A model generated the notes under the pieces. The model had not been told where the DNA came from and did no database searches. It saw nothing but the letters and a program-made list of their open reading frames with translations. Below are positions 1 through 6,715 of a stretch of 11,685 nt of DNA, piece after piece. Source of the DNA: JAAERC01 sp032123495 (GTDB taxonomy: Bacteria > Zixibacteria > MSB-5A5 > GN15 > PGXB01); contig JAQBFG010000137.1 in NCBI GenBank assembly GCA_032123495.1, positions 1 through 11,685 of the forward strand, given 5' to 3'. Every line of letters begins with the position of its first letter. Within the stretch, counting starts at the first letter, position 1. Made by a program: the position numbers and the translations under genes.

Positions 1-56
1 TCGAACCCCGATTCTACGGTCCAGAGCCGCATGTCCTACCATTGGACGATTCCCCA
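1..56 (-). tRNA. tRNA-Gln, anticodon CUG (3' end missing)
   Basis: Read on the minus strand from 56 to 1, the bases fold as a tRNA. The acceptor 5' strand is TGGGGAA (56-50), followed by a D stem GTCC/GGAC with loop AATGGTA. The anticodon stem TGCGG/CCGTA encloses loop CTCTGGA (26-20), whose anticodon CTG lies at 24-22. A 4-base variable loop, T-stem strand CGGGG (10-6) and the start of the T loop, TTCGA (5-1), follow. Anticodon CUG reads CAG, so the amino acid is glutamine; the U at position 1 is also usual for bacterial tRNA-Gln. The second T-stem strand, the acceptor 3' strand and any encoded CCA lie outside the window. Confidence 0.93.
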
Positions 57-105
57 GTATCAAACAAAAATTGAAATCTATTTTCTGACTCCAATTATCC
101 GAACA

Positions 106-133
106 AATATATATGACAAATTATGATTGTCAA
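106..133 (-). promoter_or_regulatory. Sigma-70-type promoter of tRNA-Gln
   Basis: On the minus strand a perfect -35 box TTGACA (133-128) is followed after 16 bases by TATATT (111-106). Transcription would begin near base 99, about 40 bases before the tRNA 5' end. This gives the tRNA its own strong promoter, separate from the operon that ends at 154. I see no hairpin terminator between that operon and the promoter. Confidence 0.65.
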
Positions 134-153
134 GAAATACTGTCGGTAAAATA

Positions 154-846
154 TCAATCTTCTGAATAGGTAACAATTATAAATTTACCGGATACTTTGA
201 TTATTGCCCGCCTATTTTTGAATTGATTTCGCAAAGTAAGGCTATCTCCCAAAAGCAGTTTTCTATTTGGCGGGGGCGGGGGATAGGCCAATCCGGAAAA
301 ATTGACACGACAGTTATCCTCAAGCGGAATAATTGAAATAAAATCACGCGGTTTCCCCTTTATTTCAACTGATTCATTTTTCAATAGAAATATCTTTTTT
401 GTAGAATCTATAATTGTGGCCGAAATGTCGGGCTGTTTTTTCTTTTTTTTGACCTTGAATTTATTAATCAGTTCCAAAAGAAATATATTACCAAGCGTAT
501 GATCGATCTCTGAGTTTGACAACGCTCCGCAAATTTCAATATTATTGGCACCTCGAGCAAGAGCCAGTTCAACCGCCAACTGTGAATCGGTTTTGTCCTT
601 TTTTACTGGATGCTGGATCACTTCGATACTTTTTAGATAATTTTTGGATAGCTTTGGTGTTGAGTCAAAATCGCCAATTAATATATCAGGTGTGATATGA
701 TTCTTAAGAAAAAATCTGACACCGCCATCAACGGCAACCATTATTTTTCCTTTTAGATTTCTAAGATAATATGCGTTGTCTTTGGCACTGTATCTGTTAT
801 TCAGAAATAAAATATATTTTTTGGATTTTTTCATCTTTTCGCGCAT
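154..846 (-). CDS. thiN: Thiamine pyrophosphokinase
   Basis: This cytosolic enzyme transfers pyrophosphate from ATP to thiamine to make thiamine pyrophosphate. From the ATG at 846 the protein has 230 residues, usual for the family. Visible family motifs are VDGG (about 39-42), GDFDS (58-62), KDKTD (83-87) and IDHTLGN (114-120). They match the DGG, GDxDS, KDxTD and DHxLxN positions that bind metal, nucleotide and thiamine. The frame is open to 918, but that longer start would reach 67 bases into the upstream gene. ATGs at 846 and 834 fit better, the first lying 5 bases after the upstream stop (854-852); neither has a good SD. Odd points: a run of five prolines (268-282) follows the GLxY motif, and the usual GGR before DH reads NSE. 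It is the last gene of the minus operon, with no visible functional link to the others. Confidence 0.86.
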   Translation of the reverse strand: MREKMKKSKKYILFLNNRYSAKDNAYYLRNLKGKIMVAVDGGVRFFLKNHITPDILIGDFDSTPKLSKNYLKSIEVIQHPVKKDKTDSQLAVELALARGANNIEICGALSNSEIDHTLGNIFLLELINKFKVKKKKKQPDISATIIDSTKKIFLLKNESVEIKGKPRDFISIIPLEDNCRVNFSGLAYPPPPPNRKLLLGDSLTLRNQFKNRRAIIKVSGKFIIVTYSED

Positions 847-851
847 AAATA

Positions 852-2981
852 TTATTCGGTTATATACGAACCGGCCAGACCAATAAAAAGAAAAATAATC
901 ACCGAACCGATCAGCCATTGCAGTCCGATAAGCGGCAATAGAATTGTTGTTGCAATCAACGCCCCGATAGCGGAACCGGCGATCTCAAACGCATATCCGG
1001 TCCCGCGATTCGCCCCGGCTCGACCATAATAATATCGATATGTTGCAGCCACAAATAATCCGCCTCCGGCCAAAGCGGTCGTAAATAAAAACAGCAGATG
1101 ATAATAAAGCAGTGCTGTTGAAGTGATTTGAGGGTATGTAACATAATAAAGCGCCATTGATGTTAAAAGCAACAAGAGTGACGGATACTCCAATCGTTCG
1201 GCTTCGGATTTAATTGAAATGTATGTTCCCAGGGTCAATCCGAGCATAAAAGTTCCAATCAATAATCCCAACTCCGAATAAAGCGAGCCGGCGGTAGATT
1301 GATACAGATAAAATGCTATAAGTTCGGCTGTTAGTGTTGTTAAACCGGCGGTGAAATATAAAAACAACCCAAAAACCTTCCGTTTCCTCCGTCCCATTAT
1401 CGTAGAAATAAACAGAGGAATAATTACTAGAAGAACAATTATGGCCGGATAGACTTTATCAAAGATAAAATGTGTAATTGTGTTATCTGTTTTGTAAAGA
1501 CTTGAATTTAATAGTATCTGTTTATATATCAATTTCGGATTTTCAAGATTGTTTCTATCGCCAATAGAATCCAAACTTTTGTATAGCCCCGACAGCTTAA
1601 ATTCATCAAGTCGGTCTTTTAAGTAATTATCGTTAATAAACTGTGGCTGATAATTTAGGAAATTTATTCTCCGCATAAGAGTATCATACGGAATATTAAA
1701 TATCGGTTCATTTGACATAAAAAACAGAGTTGATGTTCCGGGCCAAAGATTAACATATTGATAAGAATATCTGGCCGTTCTATAAATAGTTGACAATACA
1801 TTTTTCTTCTGCTCTGAGATAAAGCGGTCGCTGTCATAAGATGTCGGAATATAAAAAATACCATCAGGTTTGAGAATTCTTTTTATTCTTCGAAAGAATT
1901 GCTCTGAATAAAATCGCCCGGTTTTGTAACTGTCTGGTATCCCGGGCAAGGCTATAACAATATCATATTTGGTGATGATGTCATTGTTGTTGATATATGC
2001 TATTGGATCATCGTCGATACGATTGATTCTTTGGTCCTCTCCCAAAATTTTATCCAGTGCCGGACCAAGCGAGATTCGTGGATCAATAGCTGTGATCTTA
2101 ATTTCCGGAAACATTTTTGATAATTGTCCAACGCCAAATTCCGCCCGTCCGAAAATCAGAATATTTTTGGCTTCAGGTTTGTAAAGCAGAGGAGGAATCA
2201 ATATATTTTCGGCAACTTCTAAGTTTGGATAAGTCGCCTCGATTTTATTATCGGTTAACAAGACAACTGTACTGTCTCTGCTAATGATTGTTTGAGAACC
2301 ATAATGCGTTTCAAAAAATTCTTCGATACAGAAGGGAGAATATTTAATCTCATTAAAATATAAATCCAATTTCGGAATTGAATATTTTATTGCTATTAAT
2401 ATCAAGAGTGTAAAAAAAGCTGTTACATATAGCGAACGACCATTAAGTGAGATCAAACCGAATATGATAACAATAACGCCCAATCCGAAAGCCATAGAAA
2501 TATTTGAAAGTATCGGACCGATCAACGCAGTTGTCGCAATACCTCCGACAAAAGCACCAAATCCTTCAAACAGATAAACGCTGTTTATTGAAGCCGCGGG
2601 ACGATGACCCTGACGGCAGATCGATGAGAATAAAATTCCTGAAATGCAGCCGGTTGGAAAAGTTAATAGTATTGATATTAAAGCAGCCAGTGTAAATGGA
2701 ATCATCTCGCCTATTGTAAATTGAAGAATAACAGGAGACAAGCGAATAGCGACAAGAGAAAGAGGAAGAAGAATTGCGCCAGCTATAAACAGTAGTTTAG
2801 TACCCAATCGATCTGTTTTTTTGCCGCCAACATAAGCTCCCAGGGCGACTGCTAGCATCCATCCAAAAAGAGCTGTACCGATAAATAGTTCATCGCCACT
2901 AAAAGTTGAAATCAATTCGCGGAGTAATAAAACCTGGCCGCCAACCGAAAAGAATCCGAGTAGAAATGCTTTTTTATTCAT
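852..2981 (-). CDS. Polytopic membrane protein with degenerate spermidine-synthase-like domain
   Basis: From the ATG at 2981 the protein has 709 residues in three parts: a hydrophobic multi-helix region (about 1-205), a soluble Rossmann domain (about 225-405) and a second hydrophobic region (about 510-705). The Rossmann part resembles spermidine synthase: NILIFGRAEFG (from 273) stands for the nucleotide loop, AIDPR (298-302) and RIDDDPIAYI (320-329) for the next motifs, and KPDGIFYIP for the end of the core. The usual DLPDP or DxxDP catalytic segment reads ALPGIP (344-349), so both catalytic aspartates seem lost and aminopropyl transfer is doubtful. The two membrane halves share motifs, suggesting an internal duplication. 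Its start overlaps the stop of the radical SAM gene by one base (TGATG), implying translational coupling. An earlier ATG at 3020 is possible but lies inside the upstream gene. I would call it a membrane partner of the AmmeMemoRadiSam genes; its function is unknown. Confidence 0.75.
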   Translation of the reverse strand: MNKKAFLLGFFSVGGQVLLLRELISTFSGDELFIGTALFGWMLAVALGAYVGGKKTDRLGTKLLFIAGAILLPLSLVAIRLSPVILQFTIGEMIPFTLAALISILLTFPTGCISGILFSSICRQGHRPAASINSVYLFEGFGAFVGGIATTALIGPILSNISMAFGLGVIVIIFGLISLNGRSLYVTAFFTLLILIAIKYSIPKLDLYFNEIKYSPFCIEEFFETHYGSQTIISRDSTVVLLTDNKIEATYPNLEVAENILIPPLLYKPEAKNILIFGRAEFGVGQLSKMFPEIKITAIDPRISLGPALDKILGEDQRINRIDDDPIAYINNNDIITKYDIVIALPGIPDSYKTGRFYSEQFFRRIKRILKPDGIFYIPTSYDSDRFISEQKKNVLSTIYRTARYSYQYVNLWPGTSTLFFMSNEPIFNIPYDTLMRRINFLNYQPQFINDNYLKDRLDEFKLSGLYKSLDSIGDRNNLENPKLIYKQILLNSSLYKTDNTITHFIFDKVYPAIIVLLVIIPLFISTIMGRRKRKVFGLFLYFTAGLTTLTAELIAFYLYQSTAGSLYSELGLLIGTFMLGLTLGTYISIKSEAERLEYPSLLLLLTSMALYYVTYPQITSTALLYYHLLFLFTTALAGGGLFVAATYRYYYGRAGANRGTGYAFEIAGSAIGALIATTILLPLIGLQWLIGSVIIFLFIGLAGSYITE

Positions 2982-4132
2982 CAGAATAATCCGGGTATCT
3001 CCCGTTTGCACTTTTGGCAATGATTGCCTACCAAATTAATTTTGGAAATATTGTATCCTTTACGCTCAATCAATATTTCACCACATCCGGGGCAAGAGGT
3101 CGACTCCGCTTTGTGATTTGGTAGATTGCCAAGATAGACATATTCCAATCCTTCCGCCCGCGAAATATCGTAAGCGTTCTGCAAAGTTATTTCGGGTGTC
3201 ATCGGAAGATTCTTAAGTAAGTACTGCGGATGAAATCTTGAATAATGTAGCGGTGTGTCAACTCCGAGATATTTTTTAATCCATATAGCCAGTTCTTTAA
3301 ATTCATTGTCACTATCATTTAAGGTCGGAACTACCAGAAAGACAAGTTCCAGCCAGACGCCGGCTTTTTTGATTTGAATTAATCTGTCCAGAACCGGTTT
3401 CAGTTCGCCATTGACGGTTTTCTTATAATAATCTTCCCGGATTGATTTCAGATCGATCTTGATCGCATCGAGATGCGGCAATAAATCAGACATTGGCCGT
3501 TCCTCGATATAGCCGTTGGTAATCATCACCGATTTTACCGATTTTTCTTGCCCCAATTTTGCTATATCATACATATACTCATAAAAAATAACCGGTTCGG
3601 AATAAGTGTAAGCAATAGTTGGTGCTTTTCTCTGACGAGCTATGTTTACGATATCTTTGGGAGGCAGGACTAAATTATTGGTCTGTTCCGGACGGCTTTG
3701 TGAGATATCCCAGTTCTGACAGAATTTACAATTAACATTGCACCCGGCGGTGGCGAGTGAAAAAGCGGAAGTCCCGGGATAAAAATGAAAGAGCGGTTTT
3801 TTTTCTATCGGATCGATATTTATGGCGCAGGGCAGACCATAAACCAATGTTCGATAAACATCACCTCGGTTTTCCCTGACCCCGCAATATCCCCGTTCCA
3901 TATCGGTGATCCGACAATGACGCGGACAAAGACCGCACTCAATTCCACCGCCATCTAATTTTTTATAATAACGAGCCTCGACCGATGATAACTCTTTAGA
4001 ATAATCAAATGCGCATGCATTCTGAACACCGCCTATAATTTCTGGAAGTATTCCTGTTTGTGGCGCTAACATCGCAGCTGTTCCGCAACCGAGACATTTC
4101 AGGAAGCTTCTTCTTTCAAATTTGTTGTTCAT
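2981..4132 (-). CDS. AmmeMemoRadiSam system radical SAM enzyme, with Tat-type signal
   Basis: This 383-residue protein belongs to the radical SAM group related to pyruvate formate-lyase activating enzyme that occurs with Memo and AMMECR1 homologues. The radical SAM cluster motif is C131-x3-C135-x2-C138 (CNVNCKFC). A separate N-terminal set, C66-x2-C69-x3-C73-x9-C83, could hold a second cluster or zinc. C-terminal pairs C347/C350 and C372/C375 look like a zinc ribbon. The N-terminus reads ERRSFLK with a short hydrophobic stretch and a possible cleavage site after ACA (39-41), which fits a twin-arginine export signal. Its ATG overlaps the DUF362 stop by four bases (ATGA), and a GTGGA lies just upstream. 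The substrate of this family is not known to me. Family assignment is strong; export is inferred from the signal alone. Confidence 0.9.
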   Translation of the reverse strand: MNNKFERRSFLKCLGCGTAAMLAPQTGILPEIIGGVQNACAFDYSKELSSVEARYYKKLDGGGIECGLCPRHCRITDMERGYCGVRENRGDVYRTLVYGLPCAINIDPIEKKPLFHFYPGTSAFSLATAGCNVNCKFCQNWDISQSRPEQTNNLVLPPKDIVNIARQRKAPTIAYTYSEPVIFYEYMYDIAKLGQEKSVKSVMITNGYIEERPMSDLLPHLDAIKIDLKSIREDYYKKTVNGELKPVLDRLIQIKKAGVWLELVFLVVPTLNDSDNEFKELAIWIKKYLGVDTPLHYSRFHPQYLLKNLPMTPEITLQNAYDISRAEGLEYVYLGNLPNHKAESTSCPGCGEILIERKGYNISKINLVGNHCQKCKREIPGLF

Positions 4133-5049
4133 AGAAGTTCCACTTCCGATTGATGTCCGGTATCATCAACGGCAATAACTTTAAGGTCAATTTTCTCTCT
4201 ACTGGCCATTCCTAATCCGAGTTGTTCTGCCGACTTGAGATATTTCACTTCTCTTTCAGTTTGCGTCAGAGTTGGCAGATTATTTTTTTTGCGAAGATGT
4301 TCCAAAATCTCAAGGCCGATTCTGTCGGCCGCCACCGGATCATCCGATATTATCAAACCATTATAGAAACCCAGATAGCGACTGTCATAACCGGGGCCAC
4401 CGTTATATTGAACCCGGATAGCATCAATAATTGCAAGTCGGTTTTTTGATTTAATCGGTTCAAGATTCGAGATGTTAGCAGCAAACGGATCGCAGTTATT
4501 ATCATGAAATTTATTCGGATTATTGATAGCACCATACATATTTTTAAGGCAAGCTGATAATCCGGCAATTGAATGATCTTTCAGAATCGGCAGATTAATA
4601 TTAAAATCTACCAAATCGGTCATCACCTTGCTCACAAGGCTGTTTACCTCGCCGGAAGTATAATAATCGGCGCTATAACCGATACCATTGGTATCGGTTC
4701 CCAGGCATCTTCGCCCAAAAGATGAAGCGTTGAGATCAAATCCGGCTTGCTCAAGTTCGCGATTGGTTCGTTCCCAGATAACAATATTATTATCATCGAT
4801 GCCGGTTTTAATTAGGATTTTGGCCAATCCATCAGTAAGTGGGACGGGTGTTGAATTCAGATTTCTGGTCAGGCAGTTGACCTTCAAAGCAACAACACCG
4901 GATGGAATATATTGTCTAACCGCTTCGGTCAAATTTGAATTTCCAGTTAGCGTTTTCAGACCGCTTTCAAGAAGTTGTTGATAATTCTCAGATGCCAGTA
5001 ATTTCCCTTTGTTTTTACCCGCATATTTTATGACACAAACTGAACTCAT
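4129..5049 (-). CDS. DUF362 domain protein
   Basis: This 306-residue protein is recognised as DUF362 by the segments ALKVNCLT (54-61), INLPILKDHSIAG (151-163) running into LKNMYGAINN (168-177), and DAIRVQYNGGPG (209-220). All three are typical of the family. The molecular function of the family is uncertain; many members accompany iron-sulfur proteins, but no ferredoxin-type cysteine cluster is present here. No signal peptide is visible at the ATG at 5049, so the protein looks cytosolic unless it is carried by a partner. It is the first gene of the minus operon and overlaps the radical SAM gene by four bases. There is no convincing SD, and a promoter-like element ends 7 bases before the ATG, so the message may be leaderless. 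Confidence 0.83.
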   Translation of the reverse strand: MSSVCVIKYAGKNKGKLLASENYQQLLESGLKTLTGNSNLTEAVRQYIPSGVVALKVNCLTRNLNSTPVPLTDGLAKILIKTGIDDNNIVIWERTNRELEQAGFDLNASSFGRRCLGTDTNGIGYSADYYTSGEVNSLVSKVMTDLVDFNINLPILKDHSIAGLSACLKNMYGAINNPNKFHDNNCDPFAANISNLEPIKSKNRLAIIDAIRVQYNGGPGYDSRYLGFYNGLIISDDPVAADRIGLEILEHLRKKNNLPTLTQTEREVKYLKSAEQLGLGMASREKIDLKVIAVDDTGHQSEVELL

Positions 5050-5056
5050 ACTTAAA

Positions 5057-5087
5057 TATATACAACGTTTAGAGACTTTTATGCCAA
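5057..5087 (-). promoter_or_regulatory. Candidate promoter of the DUF362-radical SAM operon
   Basis: On the minus strand, TTGGCA (5087-5082) is followed by TATATA (5062-5057) after 19 bases, longer than ideal. An alternative -10, TGTATA (5064-5059), gives a 17-base spacer. With the first choice only 7 bases separate the -10 from the ATG at 5049, so transcription would start at or next to the start codon. The -10 flank, TAAACGTTGTAT (5071-5060), nearly repeats the corresponding part of the divergent promoter. Confidence 0.45.
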
Positions 5088-5097
5088 TACTTTTTTC

Positions 5098-5126
5098 TTG
5101 ACCGTTTACATAAACAGTTGTATTCT
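5098..5126 (+). promoter_or_regulatory. Sigma-70-type promoter of the Memo-AMMECR1 gene, probably leaderless
   Basis: TTGACC (5098-5103), a 17-base spacer and TATTCT (5121-5126) form a good sigma-70 promoter. The -10 box ends 7 bases before the ATG at 5134, so the transcript should begin at or within a base or two of the start codon. No SD precedes that ATG, which agrees. The TTG that opens the reading frame at 5098 is therefore better read as the -35 box than as a start codon. Confidence 0.6.
5104..5115. repeat. Small inverted repeat between -35 and -10
   Basis: GTTTA and TAAAC are perfect 5-base inverted arms separated by CA, placed in the spacer of the Memo-AMMECR1 promoter. A repressor bound here would block RNA polymerase. 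The arms are short, so chance is possible. Confidence 0.35.
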
Positions 5127-5133
5127 GCCCACT

Positions 5134-6645
5134 ATGAAAAAGAGAACATTTAGATATCTGCTTTTGGTGGTAACTGCGCTTGTCTCAATATCTTCTCCGA
5201 TATTATTCGGCGCTGTCAGAGAACCGGTTGTGGCAGGAAGTTTCTATCCGGCCGATTCGCTTGAATTGTCAAAAATGGTTTATGGCCATTTGGACAGTGT
5301 CGAAAATCTGCCTGAATTAGACGGTCAATTAATGGCTTTGATTGTGCCTCATGCCGGACTCATCTATTCCGGCCAAATCGCCGCTTATGGATATAAACTT
5401 CTGGAGAATTCAGGCATTGATAAAGTAATTCTATGCGGACCATCGCATCGTTATTCTTTTATGGGGCTTTCAGTATTTGGCCCATTTGTAAATTGGAAAA
5501 CGCCGCTTGGGATCGTCAAATGCAATAATTTAATTTGTGACAAATTGATCGGTTTTGATAGCGATATTGAGATCATCCGACAAGCTCATCAGCAGGAACA
5601 TTCACTCGAGGTCCAGCTGCCTTATCTTCAGACAGTTCTGGGCAATTTTGAACTGATTCCGATAGCAATGGGTAATCAGGATAAAGACAACATTAATCTT
5701 TTGGCCAGAGCACTGGAGTCGGTTGATTCTGCAAAAAATATGATAATGATAGCATCATCAGATTGGCAGCATTTTCGTCCGGCATCGGATGGATGGAAGC
5801 TTGATTCGCTTGGATTATCATGTATAGAGAATATGGATGTTGACAAATTAGAGCAGTATCTTGAATCGAAAGAGGTCGAAATGTGCGGCGGCGGCCCGGC
5901 CGCGGCTGTTATGAAAGCGGCGATATCTAAAGGAGCGGATAGAGTCAAGATACTAAAGTATGGCGATTCAGGCGATATCACCGGTGATAAGAGTAATGTT
6001 GTTGGATATGCGGCCATTGCTATTTACAAATCAGGTGATCATCAGTTAGTTACTGAATTAGCCAAATCTGATACTGGTAAAACCGAAAAGAAACTACCGC
6101 ATCAATTTGAACTATCGCAACCGGAAAAAGAGGAGCTTCTTGATATTGCCCGTAAATCGATTGAAAGCTATTTAACCGATGGTTCTACTCCCGAATTTGA
6201 CGTTTCCGATAATCTTAAAAAATTCGGTGCCGCTTTTGTCACATTGGAAAATGACGATCAATTAAGAGGCTGTATCGGTCATACCAGTGCCGTTGAAGAG
6301 TTATACAAAACAGTATCAAGTTGTGCTATTCAGGCGGCTGTGCAGGATAGACGATTTCCGCCGGTCAAATCGGATGAGATGAAACAGATTCATATTGAAA
6401 TATCTGTTATGTCGCCTATGCAGTTAGTCGAATCGTTTGATGAAATTGAAGTCGGCCGTGATGGATTAATGATTTTTAAGGGGCAGTATCGGGGATTGCT
6501 TTTGCCGCAAGTTGCCAGAGATTACGGATGGAGCCGAACCGAATTTCTGGAGCAGACCAGTCGTAAAGCCGGATTGGATAAAAATGCATATCTGGCTGAC
6601 GATGCTGTTATATATAAATTCCAAGCGGTCATTTTTGGAGAATAG
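5134..6645 (+). CDS. Exported Memo-AMMECR1 fusion (AmmeMemoRadiSam proteins B and A)
   Basis: This 503-residue protein joins two domains that are often separate genes. A Sec-type signal peptide (about 1-27, basic MKKR start, hydrophobic core, ending FGA) is followed by a Memo-like domain (about 29-308) and an AMMECR1 domain (about 330-503). The Memo part keeps the residues matching the metal-binding site of human MEMO1: H73 in VPHAG, H105 in CGPSHR and C251 in MCGGGP. The AMMECR1 part has its signature LRGCIG at 377-382, then the conserved DRRFPP and SVMSP segments. The ATG at 5134 is preferred over the TTG at 5098 because it begins a proper signal peptide and follows the promoter directly. 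It stands alone, divergent from the radical SAM operon. The biochemical role of the set is unknown. Domain calls are firm; periplasmic location follows from the signal peptide. Confidence 0.93.
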   Translation: MKKRTFRYLLLVVTALVSISSPILFGAVREPVVAGSFYPADSLELSKMVYGHLDSVENLPELDGQLMALIVPHAGLIYSGQIAAYGYKLLENSGIDKVILCGPSHRYSFMGLSVFGPFVNWKTPLGIVKCNNLICDKLIGFDSDIEIIRQAHQQEHSLEVQLPYLQTVLGNFELIPIAMGNQDKDNINLLARALESVDSAKNMIMIASSDWQHFRPASDGWKLDSLGLSCIENMDVDKLEQYLESKEVEMCGGGPAAAVMKAAISKGADRVKILKYGDSGDITGDKSNVVGYAAIAIYKSGDHQLVTELAKSDTGKTEKKLPHQFELSQPEKEELLDIARKSIESYLTDGSTPEFDVSDNLKKFGAAFVTLENDDQLRGCIGHTSAVEELYKTVSSCAIQAAVQDRRFPPVKSDEMKQIHIEISVMSPMQLVESFDEIEVGRDGLMIFKGQYRGLLLPQVARDYGWSRTEFLEQTSRKAGLDKNAYLADDAVIYKFQAVIFGE

Positions 6646-6655
6646 GTGAGGAAAC

Positions 6656-6684
6656 TTGACTTCCCTGATGGAGTTAGTTATGAT
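6656..6684 (+). promoter_or_regulatory. Sigma-70-type promoter of the manC operon
   Basis: TTGACT (6656-6661), a spacer of exactly 17 bases and TATGAT (6679-6684) make a near-consensus promoter in the 70-base gap after the Memo-AMMECR1 stop. The expected start is near 6691, leaving a leader of about 25 bases that contains GGAG at 6704-6707, 8 bases before the GTG start. It should drive the whole rightward operon. Confidence 0.7.
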
Positions 6685-6715
6685 ACTTAATTGTGTTAAA
6701 AGTGGAGATTAAGTT

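Noticed and set aside
261..290. Possible G-quadruplex in the G-rich tract on the plus strand
   Set aside because: Only two long G runs (272-276 and 278-282) with short GG flanks; four runs are needed, and the tract is explained by proline codons on the minus strand.
847..918. Start of thiamine pyrophosphokinase at 918
   Set aside because: It would overlap the upstream gene by 67 bases and add residues without family resemblance; ATGs at 846 or 834 suit the family length.
4679..4694. Palindrome GATACCATTGGTATC
   Set aside because: It lies within the DUF362 coding region, with no sign of a regulatory role; likely chance.
5098..5133. TTG at 5098 as the start of the Memo-AMMECR1 gene, adding 12 residues
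   Set aside because: The TTG is part of a good -35 box, no SD precedes it, and the ATG at 5134 begins a normal basic-hydrophobic signal peptide.
5676..6017. 113-codon open frame on the minus strand inside the Memo domain
   Set aside because: The composition (Ser- and Pro-rich, no motif) reflects the opposite strand of a conserved domain.
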